Source: Candidatus Omnitrophota bacterium (GTDB taxonomy: Bacteria > Omnitrophota > Gorgyraeia > Gygaellales > Profunditerraquicolaceae). From it: a stretch of 5,860 bases of DNA. A model generated the notes under the pieces. It searched no databases, was not told the DNA's origin, and saw only the letters and a list, made by a program, of their open reading frames with translations. Position 1 is the stretch's first letter. Every line of letters starts with the position of its first letter. Shown here piece by piece: positions 1 through 5,655 of the stretch. Position numbers and translations under genes: made by a program. The stretch lies in assembly GCA_020061545.1 (NCBI GenBank), contig JAGUYA010000017.1:1-5860 (forward strand), read 5' to 3'.

Positions 1-36
1 CCAGCCGGGGGTCGCTGCTCTTTCTTTGGGAGAGGC

Positions 37-67
37 GTGGTAATAAGCTCCTTAAATGTGGTAATAA
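37..67 (+). repeat. Short direct repeat GTGGTAATAA, two copies 21 bp apart
   Basis: GTGGTAATAA occurs at 37-46 and again at 58-67. A weaker third version, ATGGCAATAA (8 of 10 matching), lies at 70-79. The 21-bp period equals two turns of the DNA helix, which would put two bound proteins on the same face. The location upstream of the operon makes a regulatory role possible, but short AT-rich repeats also arise by chance, so this is only a candidate. Confidence 0.35.
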
Positions 68-155
68 ACATGGCAATAACAAATAATACTATTACTACTT
101 TGTCAAAAAAAATAGTTTAATGCTCATTTTTAACAAAGTACTGAAGGAAAACGCT

Positions 156-169
156 TGATAACGTTTTCA
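156..169 (+). promoter_or_regulatory. Candidate LacI/CcpA-family operator (cre-like palindrome)
   Basis: TGATAACGTTTTCA matches every position of the classic catabolite-responsive-element consensus TGWNANCGNTNWCA, including the central CG typical of LacI-family operators. The symmetry extends to 154-171 (9-bp half-sites with one mismatched pair). It ends 20 nt before the ACP start codon, just upstream of its ribosome binding site, so a bound repressor could block transcription of the whole operon. The match is seen directly. That a LacI-type protein binds it is inference, since no regulator gene is in the window and the host may not have CcpA. Confidence 0.5.
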
Positions 170-176
170 AGAGAGG

Positions 177-182
177 GGAGGG
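177..182 (+). promoter_or_regulatory. Ribosome binding site of the ACP gene
   Basis: GGAGGG lies 7 nt before the ATG at 190, inside a purine-rich run (171-182). Together with the AGGAG site of the next gene it is the clearest Shine-Dalgarno sequence in the operon. It supports the choice of 190 as the start. Confidence 0.75.
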
Positions 183-189
183 TGTAAAG

Positions 190-450
190 ATGTCGGATAA
201 AGAAAATAGGGAAGAGTACTTAGAAAATCTTGTCGCTGAAATTTTAGAGATTAAGAAAGCAGAGCTAAGAAACAAAAAAGATGCAGATTTTTTTAAGGAT
301 TTGGGAGCCGACTCTATGTTAGGATTAGAGATAATAGCAGCGGTTGAACGCAAATACGATATTAAGATTGAGGATGAAGAAGTTCAGAGACTTAGTACAT
401 TCAATAGCATCTTAGATTTAATAAATAAAAAGTTAGAAAAAAATAAGTAA
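190..450 (+). CDS. Acyl carrier protein
   Basis: This 86-residue protein is a stand-alone acyl carrier protein, the usual length for the family. It carries the growing acyl chain as a thioester on a phosphopantetheine arm in the cytoplasm. The attachment site is visible as DLGADSM at residues 37-43, with Ser42 as the modified serine; Met follows it where most fatty-acid ACPs have Leu. Acidic residues and the ERKYDIKI stretch (about 53-60) match the recognition helix and following loop of the fold. The N-terminus is rich in Lys and Glu. A strong ribosome binding site at 177-182 fixes the start. As the first gene of an operon with its own dehydratase, ketosynthases and reductase, it is more likely a dedicated carrier for this pathway than the housekeeping AcpP. 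That specialisation is inferred from context, not from the protein itself. Confidence 0.93.
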   Translation: MSDKENREEYLENLVAEILEIKKAELRNKKDADFFKDLGADSMLGLEIIAAVERKYDIKIEDEEVQRLSTFNSILDLINKKLEKNK

Positions 451-470
451 TAGAAGTAATTCATTGCTAG

Positions 471-475
471 AGGAG
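471..475 (+). promoter_or_regulatory. Ribosome binding site of the dehydratase gene
   Basis: AGGAG sits 5 nt before the ATG at 481, in the 30-nt gap after the ACP stop codon. It supports that start. Confidence 0.75.
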
Positions 476-480
476 ATAAT

Positions 481-924
481 ATGCTAGATATAATTCAAAT
501 AAGAAATATTTTAAAACATAGATACCCCTTTTTACTAATTGATAGAGTAATTGAATACGAAGGAGAAAAGAGAGCAAAAGGCATAAAGTGCGTAACTATA
601 AATGAAGCATTCTTTCAGGGGCACTTTCCTGAACACCCTATTATGCCCGGTGTGTTAATTTTGGAATCGATGGCGCAAATGGCAGCAATCACTATAGGCG
701 AAAAAGAAAAGTATATAGGATTTCTGGCGTCTATTTATAATGCAAGATTTATAAAACCTGTAGTGCCTGGAGACCAGTTAATTTTAGAAAGTGAAGTAAT
801 ACAGAAAGTAAAGAATTTAGTTAGGATTAAATCTACAGCCAAGGTGTCCGATATACTTGTAGCAAAGGCTGAGTTGGGATTCATTATCTTGGAGAAAGAA
901 GAGCTTAATAAGAAGCCTTTATAA
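481..924 (+). CDS. fabZ: FabZ-type 3-hydroxyacyl-ACP dehydratase
   Basis: This 147-residue hotdog-fold enzyme removes water from 3-hydroxyacyl-ACP to give the trans-2-enoyl-ACP. Length and motifs are those of FabZ: HRYPFLLIDRV at 13-23, then FFQGHFPEHPIMPGVL at 44-59. His48 and Glu62 align with the catalytic pair of E. coli FabZ (His54, Glu68), and the following SMAQMAA (63-69) matches the helix lining the substrate tunnel. Nothing essential is missing, so it should be active. It follows the ACP by 30 nt and precedes the ketosynthase by 13 nt. With no enoyl reductase in the window, its double bonds may be kept in the product, which would give a polyene; that is inference. Because the gene sits in a specialised cluster, it may be a pathway-specific paralogue of the host's housekeeping FabZ, so the symbol denotes family. 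Confidence 0.92.
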   Translation: MLDIIQIRNILKHRYPFLLIDRVIEYEGEKRAKGIKCVTINEAFFQGHFPEHPIMPGVLILESMAQMAAITIGEKEKYIGFLASIYNARFIKPVVPGDQLILESEVIQKVKNLVRIKSTAKVSDILVAKAELGFIILEKEELNKKPL

Positions 925-937
925 AATAATAACTAAT

Positions 938-2164
938 ATGGAAAAAAGGCGGGTAGTTATAACTGGTTTGGGTGTAATAACGCCAATAGGCATAGGTAAG
1001 GATGCTTTTTGGTCAGCTTTAATCCGAGGTTGTTCAGGGATTAAAGAAATTCAGACCTTTGATGCATCGGTCTATAGTAGTAAATTGGGTGGAGAAATGT
1101 TGGAATTTCATCCGGAAGAATTTATTGATAAAGAGAAGATAAATTGTTTAGATCGGGTCTGCCAATTGGGACTTTCAGCAGCAAAGTTAGCCATTGTAGA
1201 TTCCCTTTTAGATTTAGAAAAAGAGGTCAAGCAAAAAATTGGAGTTATTATGGGAACTACTACGAGTACATTTAACTCATTTGCAAAGTACCATAAGACT
1301 TGGCTTAGTAAAGGCATTAGTGAAGTTGACCTTCAAGATGTGAAAAATTATAGAAGTGAAACTATACCCAACAGTATCTCTTATGAATTCGGATTAGAGG
1401 GAGTTTCTGTCTTGATAGCTACAGCTTGTGCTGCAGGAACATACGCTGTTGGTGAGGGTTTTGATTTGATAAGATACGCAGATGCCGATATTATGTTAGT
1501 AGGAGGAGCTGAGGCGATAAGTGAGTTAGCCCATTGTGGATTTAATTCTGTAAGGTCTTTGGCTAAGATTCAATGTCGGCCTTTCGACCGAAGGCGTGAT
1601 GGTCTAATAGTAAGCGAAGGCAGCGCCGTTTTAGTCTTGGAAGCATTAGAGCACGCTTTGAAGAGAAAGGCAAATATCTATGCAGAAATTGTTGGATATG
1701 GATTAAGTTGCGATGCTAATCATATGACCGCTCCTGATGTAAGTGGAGATAGTGCAGCATTATCAATACAAATGGCATTAGCCGATGCAGAAATTTACTC
1801 TAATGAAGTTGATTATATCAATGCCCATGGTACAGGAACGCCTTTAAATGAAAAAATGGAGACAAATGGTATAAAAAAAGTATTTGGATCATATGCATAT
1901 AAAATCCCCGTAAGTTCTATAAAGTCTATGATTGGTCATACTTTTGGGGCATCTGGAGCTATCGAGGCTGTTACTTGTAGTTTGGTTTTGGTGAACGATA
2001 TTATTCCTCCTACTATTAACTACGAAGAGCCCGATCCGGAATGCGACCTTGACTATGTGCCAAATGTTGCGCGTAAAAAAGAGGTTAATATTGTACTTTC
2101 TAATTCTTTTGCTTTTGGAGGGAATAATGCCACACTAATCTTTCGTAAATATAAACAATTTTAA
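938..2164 (+). CDS. fabF: Beta-ketoacyl-ACP synthase, FabF type (catalytic KS-alpha)
   Basis: This 408-residue thiolase-fold ketosynthase condenses an acyl chain with malonyl-ACP, extending it by two carbons. The whole active site is present: nucleophile Cys164 in TACAAGT (162-168), His297 in NAHGTGTP (295-302), Lys329 and His334 in the SSIKSMIGHT stretch (326-335). The C-terminal SFAFGGNN loop (390-397) keeps the glycine-rich gating loop of FabF enzymes. The N-terminus (RRVVITGLGVITPIG) begins exactly as family members do, which supports ATG 938, although no Shine-Dalgarno site precedes it; translation may be coupled to the dehydratase gene that ends 13 nt upstream. It is followed after 14 nt by a KS-like gene without catalytic residues, an arrangement typical of KS/chain-length-factor heterodimers in type II polyketide and polyene systems. 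Residues 356-379 are identical to 355-378 of that partner, encoded by nearly identical DNA. Confidence 0.93.
   Translation: MEKRRVVITGLGVITPIGIGKDAFWSALIRGCSGIKEIQTFDASVYSSKLGGEMLEFHPEEFIDKEKINCLDRVCQLGLSAAKLAIVDSLLDLEKEVKQKIGVIMGTTTSTFNSFAKYHKTWLSKGISEVDLQDVKNYRSETIPNSISYEFGLEGVSVLIATACAAGTYAVGEGFDLIRYADADIMLVGGAEAISELAHCGFNSVRSLAKIQCRPFDRRRDGLIVSEGSAVLVLEALEHALKRKANIYAEIVGYGLSCDANHMTAPDVSGDSAALSIQMALADAEIYSNEVDYINAHGTGTPLNEKMETNGIKKVFGSYAYKIPVSSIKSMIGHTFGASGAIEAVTCSLVLVNDIIPPTINYEEPDPECDLDYVPNVARKKEVNIVLSNSFAFGGNNATLIFRKYKQF
2003..2058 (+). repeat. Copy 1 of a 56-bp tract shared by the two ketosynthase genes
   Basis: This segment of the KS-alpha gene matches 3241-3296 of the KS-beta gene at 55 of 56 bases; the only difference is A2026 versus G3264, a silent GAA/GAG change. 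Identity drops at once on both sides. The encoded PDPECDLDYVPN motif is conserved in FabF enzymes, but protein constraint alone does not explain identical third codon positions. A gene-conversion event between the tandem genes is the simplest reading. Confidence 0.85.
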
Positions 2165-2178
2165 AAAGAGAGAAGATT

Positions 2179-3402
2179 ATGGATAAGCGTATCGTTGTTA
2201 CAGGTATTGGCATAATTTCACCTTCAGGCTTAAATAAAATTTCATTTTGGGATTCTTTATCCAGGGGCATTTCTGCTATAAGATCTACATCAAGTTTTGA
2301 TACATCAGAATTCAGTTCTCATAAAAGTGCAGAGGTGATAAGTTTCAATCCTAGAGATTATATTAAGCGCAAAAGTATTAGACAATTAGATAAGATTTCT
2401 CGCTTTGCAATAGTTGCCAGTTTTCTTGCTCTTAAGGATGCAGGATTAGAGATAGATGTTAATAACTCAAATCAAATAAGTATAGTTTTTGGGAGTATGT
2501 ATTGTGGATGGACAAGTATTGCTGAGTTTCATAGACAGATGTTAGAGGATAGATTGAAACGCGTAGATCCCCTTTTGTTTCCCAATGTTGTTCCAAATTC
2601 ACCAGCAAGCCAAATTTCTATAGAATTTGGCATCAGAGGTCTTAATACTACTTTAACCACAGGATTTGTCTCAGGTACAGATGCTATTGGTTGGGGGCTA
2701 AATTACTTACGGCGTAATAAAGCAATGGTTGTTCTTGCAGGAGGTGCTGAAGAATTGACTTGTTGGTTGTTAGGTAGTTTTGAGAAATTGGGATATTTAG
2801 CAAAAGCTAATAACAAAATTGAGGAATGTTGTCGTCCTTTCGATAAAAATAGAAATGGGTTAGTGTTAGGCGAGGGTTCAGCGATGTTAGTCTTAGAGGC
2901 TTTAGAAAATGTACCAAAGAAAAATGGTAAGATTTATGCTGAAATAATAGGCTATGGCTCAACTTGCAACACTTCTAAAAATGGTGAAGGATTAGAAAGG
3001 GCAATTTGTTTAGCCTTAGAAGAAGCAAAGATAAATCCATCGAGTGTTGACTATATTAATGCTGAGGGTAATTCTACTATTTTAAGCGATAGATTAGAAT
3101 CAAGTGTTCTTAAAAAAATTTTTGGAAAGTCCATTTATAAAATACCAATAAGTTCAATTAAACCTATAATTGGTCATACCTTAGGAGCGGCTGGGGCTTT
3201 TGATGCGGTAGCTTGTATTTTAGCAATAGAGAATGGATTAATTCCTCCTACTATTAACTACGAGGAGCCCGATCCGGAATGCGACCTTGACTATGTTCCT
3301 AATGTTGCTCGTAATAAACGAATTAGTATTGCAATTTCTTATTCTTTTGAGCCAGGAGGAAATAGCGCCTGTTTAGTCTTTAAAAAGAAAGATAATTCTT
3401 AA
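2179..3402 (+). CDS. Ketosynthase-like chain-length factor (KS-beta), catalytic residues lost
   Basis: At 407 residues this protein is a full-length FabF homologue, but it cannot perform normal condensation. The nucleophilic Cys position is Phe163 (TTGFVSGT, 160-167), and the first catalytic His is Glu296 (NAEGNST, 294-300). Lys328 and His333 (SSIKPIIGHT) remain. The C-terminal gating loop is also altered, reading SFEPGGNS (389-396) where the partner has SFAFGGNN. Such loss in a gene directly after an active KS is the signature of chain-length factors, which dimerise with the active KS and shape the tunnel that sets chain length. Known aromatic-PKS factors often carry Gln in place of Cys; Phe plus a His-to-Glu change is different and suggests a structural role. 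The frame is open throughout, so it is not a pseudogene. A weak purine-rich stretch (GAGAGAAG, 2168-2175) precedes the ATG. Chain-length control itself is inferred. Confidence 0.88.
   Translation: MDKRIVVTGIGIISPSGLNKISFWDSLSRGISAIRSTSSFDTSEFSSHKSAEVISFNPRDYIKRKSIRQLDKISRFAIVASFLALKDAGLEIDVNNSNQISIVFGSMYCGWTSIAEFHRQMLEDRLKRVDPLLFPNVVPNSPASQISIEFGIRGLNTTLTTGFVSGTDAIGWGLNYLRRNKAMVVLAGGAEELTCWLLGSFEKLGYLAKANNKIEECCRPFDKNRNGLVLGEGSAMLVLEALENVPKKNGKIYAEIIGYGSTCNTSKNGEGLERAICLALEEAKINPSSVDYINAEGNSTILSDRLESSVLKKIFGKSIYKIPISSIKPIIGHTLGAAGAFDAVACILAIENGLIPPTINYEEPDPECDLDYVPNVARNKRISIAISYSFEPGGNSACLVFKKKDNS
3241..3296 (+). repeat. Copy 2 of the 56-bp tract shared by the two ketosynthase genes
   Basis: This partner of 2003-2058 lies at the same position in the KS-beta protein (codons 355 onward), offset by 1238 bp. 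The tract contains GC-rich runs such as CCCGATCCGGAATGCGACC that stand out from the AT-rich surroundings in both copies. Confidence 0.85.
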
Positions 3403-3410
3403 GAAAGATT

Positions 3411-4889
3411 ATGAGCCTTGGAAAATACGATGTGATAATTATTGGAGCAGGAATTGGTGGGTTAGTCTGCGGTGCGTTACTTGCTAAAAAAGGATTAAGG
3501 GTATTAATCCTTGAAAAAAATTCTAAGCCAGGCGGATACTGTAGTTCCTTTAAAAGAGACGATTTTATTTTTGATGCTTGTGTTCACTCTATCAGTGGCT
3601 GTGGGGAAAATGGAATCTTATCAGAAATTTTAAAAGAGATTGGTATAAAAGATAGAATTAAGTTTTATTCTATAGATCCTTATGACAAAGTAATTTTTCC
3701 TGATATTTCTATTTCCATTCCTCAAGATATAGAAGAGTATATCCAGAAACTATGTGGTATGTTTCCTGAAGAGTCAGTAGCTATCTGCGATTATTTTAAA
3801 GAACTAGCAGCGATTTTTAGAAATATGGTTGAGATTCCCTTTAGAGCCAAAGATTTCTTGAAAGTAGATGTTCCTAAGATATTCAAATATAGAAATCAAA
3901 CTTTCAAAGATATATTAGATAGATGTTTCCGAAATCAAAAATTAAAAAAAATTCTGGGTAGCCAATGGGGTTACGCTGGACTTTCTCCAAGTTATGTCTC
4001 GGCGCTCTATATGACTATAGTCTTGATGAGTTACCATATAGAGGGTGCATTTTATCCTGAAGGCGGAGTTCAAGTTTTACCCGATTCGATTAGTAAGAGA
4101 TTTTTAGAATTTGGTGGTGAGCTCAGAGTTAATTCGTTAGTTGAAAAGATTATAGTTAAAGATAATGGAGTTTCAGGTATAGGACTACAAGATAAAGAAG
4201 AAATTAGTGCTGATATTATAGTTTCAAATGCCGATGCCAAAGTAACTTTATTGCAATTAATTAAGAATGATAATGTTTTTAGTAAACGATATCTTCAGAT
4301 GATAAGAACTATGAAAGAAACACCGTCGGCTTTTTGTGTGTATCTCGGAGTAGATATGGATTTAAAAGGAAGAGAACTTGGTAAATGTAATTACTGGATA
4401 CATGATAATTGTGATTATGATATCTATTATAGATATATAATGAGTGGTGGAGAAATAGATGGTAGGGGAGGAATTTTTGTTTCTGTACCTTCATTAAAGG
4501 ATCCCCGTGTTTTTTCTACCGGCAAACATATTGTTAGTTTAGTCTCCCTAACTTCTTATTATAATGATTGGGATAAAATTAAAGATAGAGTAGCAGATAT
4601 TCTAATCAAAAAGGCTTCACAATTATTTCCTGGTTTAGTAGGTTATATCATTAAAAAAGAGATCGCAACACCCAAGACTCTTCAAAGATTTACTCTAAGT
4701 CCAGAGGGGGCAATGTATGGTTTTGCTTCTACACCAGAGCAATTTTTAATGTATAGACCTAAGAATAAATCCCCCTTAGAAAGACTGTATTTAGTAGGAC
4801 AGAGCACATACTACGGAGGGGGGGGTGTTTTGGGTGCGGCTTTATCAGGATATTTTACTTCCAAGATGATTATTAATTCTTTAAATTGA
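3411..4889 (+). CDS. CrtI/CrtISO-like FAD-dependent oxidoreductase (phytoene desaturase family)
   Basis: This 492-residue flavoprotein belongs to the family of carotenoid desaturases, carotenoid isomerases and retinol saturases, which desaturate, isomerise or reduce conjugated lipid chains. An N-terminal Rossmann motif, GAGIGG (12-17), binds FAD, with Glu35 at the end of the second strand for the ribose and PGGYCSSF (40-47) after it. The C-terminal FAD motif is at about 459-475 (LYLVGQ, then a four-glycine run 469-472). TPKTLQRF at 420-427 resembles the conserved region before it in CrtISO-like proteins. No signal peptide is apparent; members are usually peripheral membrane proteins. No carotenoid genes (crtB, crtE) are nearby, and it sits 8 nt after KS-beta and 3 nt before FabG, so the substrate is more likely an ACP-bound or free acyl/polyene chain. 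Comparable enzymes occur in proposed ladderane and some polyene clusters. The actual reaction is unknown. Confidence 0.87.
   Translation: MSLGKYDVIIIGAGIGGLVCGALLAKKGLRVLILEKNSKPGGYCSSFKRDDFIFDACVHSISGCGENGILSEILKEIGIKDRIKFYSIDPYDKVIFPDISISIPQDIEEYIQKLCGMFPEESVAICDYFKELAAIFRNMVEIPFRAKDFLKVDVPKIFKYRNQTFKDILDRCFRNQKLKKILGSQWGYAGLSPSYVSALYMTIVLMSYHIEGAFYPEGGVQVLPDSISKRFLEFGGELRVNSLVEKIIVKDNGVSGIGLQDKEEISADIIVSNADAKVTLLQLIKNDNVFSKRYLQMIRTMKETPSAFCVYLGVDMDLKGRELGKCNYWIHDNCDYDIYYRYIMSGGEIDGRGGIFVSVPSLKDPRVFSTGKHIVSLVSLTSYYNDWDKIKDRVADILIKKASQLFPGLVGYIIKKEIATPKTLQRFTLSPEGAMYGFASTPEQFLMYRPKNKSPLERLYLVGQSTYYGGGGVLGAALSGYFTSKMIINSLN
4818..4825 (+). repeat. G8 homopolymer inside the oxidoreductase gene
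   Basis: Eight consecutive G bases encode part of the four-glycine motif near the C-terminus (codons 470-472). It is in frame here. In such AT-rich DNA the run is conspicuous and prone to slippage, both in the cell and in sequencing. A one-base change would alter or remove the last 20 or so residues, including part of the FAD-binding motif. Confidence 0.8.
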
Positions 4890-4892
4890 CCT

Positions 4893-5636
4893 ATGGAATT
4901 ACAGAATAAGATTGGTATTATAACTGGAGCATCTAAGGGCATAGGAAGAAGTATTGCTTTAGAGATGGCTAAAGAAGGTGCGGATATAGTAGTTAACTAC
5001 AATACTGATCAAAAAGGCGCAGAAGATACAGTTGAGCAAATAAAGAGTTATGGTCGAAAGACAATAATGATACAGGCCGATATCAGCAATCTCGAAGCGG
5101 TAAAAAAAATGGTAAGGGTTACTAAAGAAGAATTTGGAAGAATTGATATTTTAGTTAATAATGCCGGGGTAATGCGAGAGGCTTTTTTCTTCAGGATGCA
5201 AGATAGAGATTGGTTTGATTGTGTTAATACTAATGTATATGGTAGCTATTTTTGTACGCATGCCTGTCTTTTACAGATGATACGTCAACAATACGGTAAA
5301 ATAGTAAATATCGTTTCTATAAGCGGACTCTTTGGTAATATTGGTCATACTGCTTATGGAGCATCAAAGGCAGCAATAGTTAATTTTACAAGTTCTCTTT
5401 CTAAGGAAGTAGCAGCAAAAGGGATAAATATTAATGCTGTAGCGCCCGGATACATTGCTACGGCTATGTCCGAAGGCTTTATTGAGAAAAACAGAGAACT
5501 TCTTAAGAAAGTCATTCCTGCTGGAAGAATAGGGGAACCTGAGGAAGTAGCGAGGTTAGTGGCGTTCTTAGCATCTGATAAGGCTTCTTATATCCATGGT
5601 CAAGTAATAGTAATAGATGGCGGTCTTACCATTTAA
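4893..5636 (+). CDS. fabG: 3-oxoacyl-ACP reductase, FabG type (SDR)
   Basis: This 247-residue classical short-chain dehydrogenase reduces 3-oxoacyl-ACP to 3-hydroxyacyl-ACP, normally with NADPH, between the condensation and dehydration steps. The cofactor motif TGASKGIG is at 11-18, Asp63 is in the adenine-binding position, and NNAG is at 89-92. The catalytic tetrad is complete: Asn114, Ser142, Tyr155 and Lys159 (YGASK), aligning with Asn110, Ser138, Tyr151 and Lys155 of E. coli FabG with the same spacing. The C-terminus ([13 protein letters not shown]) is the usual FabG ending. The ATG is 3 nt after the oxidoreductase stop and no Shine-Dalgarno site is visible, so translation is probably coupled to the gene before it. 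It is most likely the ketoreductase of this pathway; another SDR substrate cannot be excluded. The gene symbol denotes family and is not meant to mark it as the housekeeping copy. Confidence 0.92.
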   Translation: MELQNKIGIITGASKGIGRSIALEMAKEGADIVVNYNTDQKGAEDTVEQIKSYGRKTIMIQADISNLEAVKKMVRVTKEEFGRIDILVNNAGVMREAFFFRMQDRDWFDCVNTNVYGSYFCTHACLLQMIRQQYGKIVNIVSISGLFGNIGHTAYGASKAAIVNFTSSLSKEVAAKGININAVAPGYIATAMSEGFIEKNRELLKKVIPAGRIGEPEEVARLVAFLASDKASYIHGQVIVIDGGLTI

Positions 5637-5655
5637 ATCTTAATTTAATTGAATT

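Larger units (their letters stand above)
1..189. other. Upstream intergenic/leader region, possibly with the tail of an unseen gene
   Basis: No complete gene is visible. The first 40 bases are clearly more GC-rich than the rest of the window. Two forward frames are open from the left edge: one stops at 41-43, the other at 118-120, and either could be the end of an upstream gene, but neither short peptide is recognisable. From about 80 to 140 the DNA is strongly AT-rich, as expected near a promoter, but I found no convincing -35/-10 pair. The region also holds a direct repeat (37-67) and a LacI/CcpA-type palindrome (156-169) described separately. Confidence 0.6.

Noticed and set aside
84..128. 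Sigma-70 promoter with TTGTCA (100-105) as -35
   Set aside because: No acceptable -10 hexamer lies 16-18 bp downstream; other AT-rich hexamers nearby lack a matching -35. A promoter is likely here but cannot be placed.
120..158. Tiny upstream open frame (12 codons) as a leader peptide
   Set aside because: It has no ribosome binding site, no run of regulatory codons and could easily arise by chance.
147..168. Hairpin GAAAACG-N8-CGTTTTC as a transcription terminator
   Set aside because: The stem is only 7 bp with an 8-nt loop and is followed by a purine-rich stretch, not by a T run. The overlapping CG-centred palindrome is better explained as an operator.
117..353. Minus-strand open frame opposite the ACP gene
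   Set aside because: It overlaps the well-supported ACP, its protein is a low-complexity Ser/Phe/Leu-rich string of the kind produced by antisense reading of AT-rich coding DNA, and it resembles no known family.
1108..1317. Minus-strand open frame inside the ketosynthase gene
   Set aside because: It is fully contained in a gene with an intact active site; no recognisable motif and no independent start signal.
2179..3402. Second ketosynthase gene as a decaying pseudogene
   Set aside because: It has full family length, an uninterrupted frame, retains Lys328 and His333 and has a typical position after the active KS, so a non-catalytic partner is the better explanation.
4309..4494. Minus-strand open frame inside the flavoenzyme gene
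   Set aside because: The translated product is rich in Tyr, His and Asn with no recognisable motif, and lies wholly within the FAD oxidoreductase.
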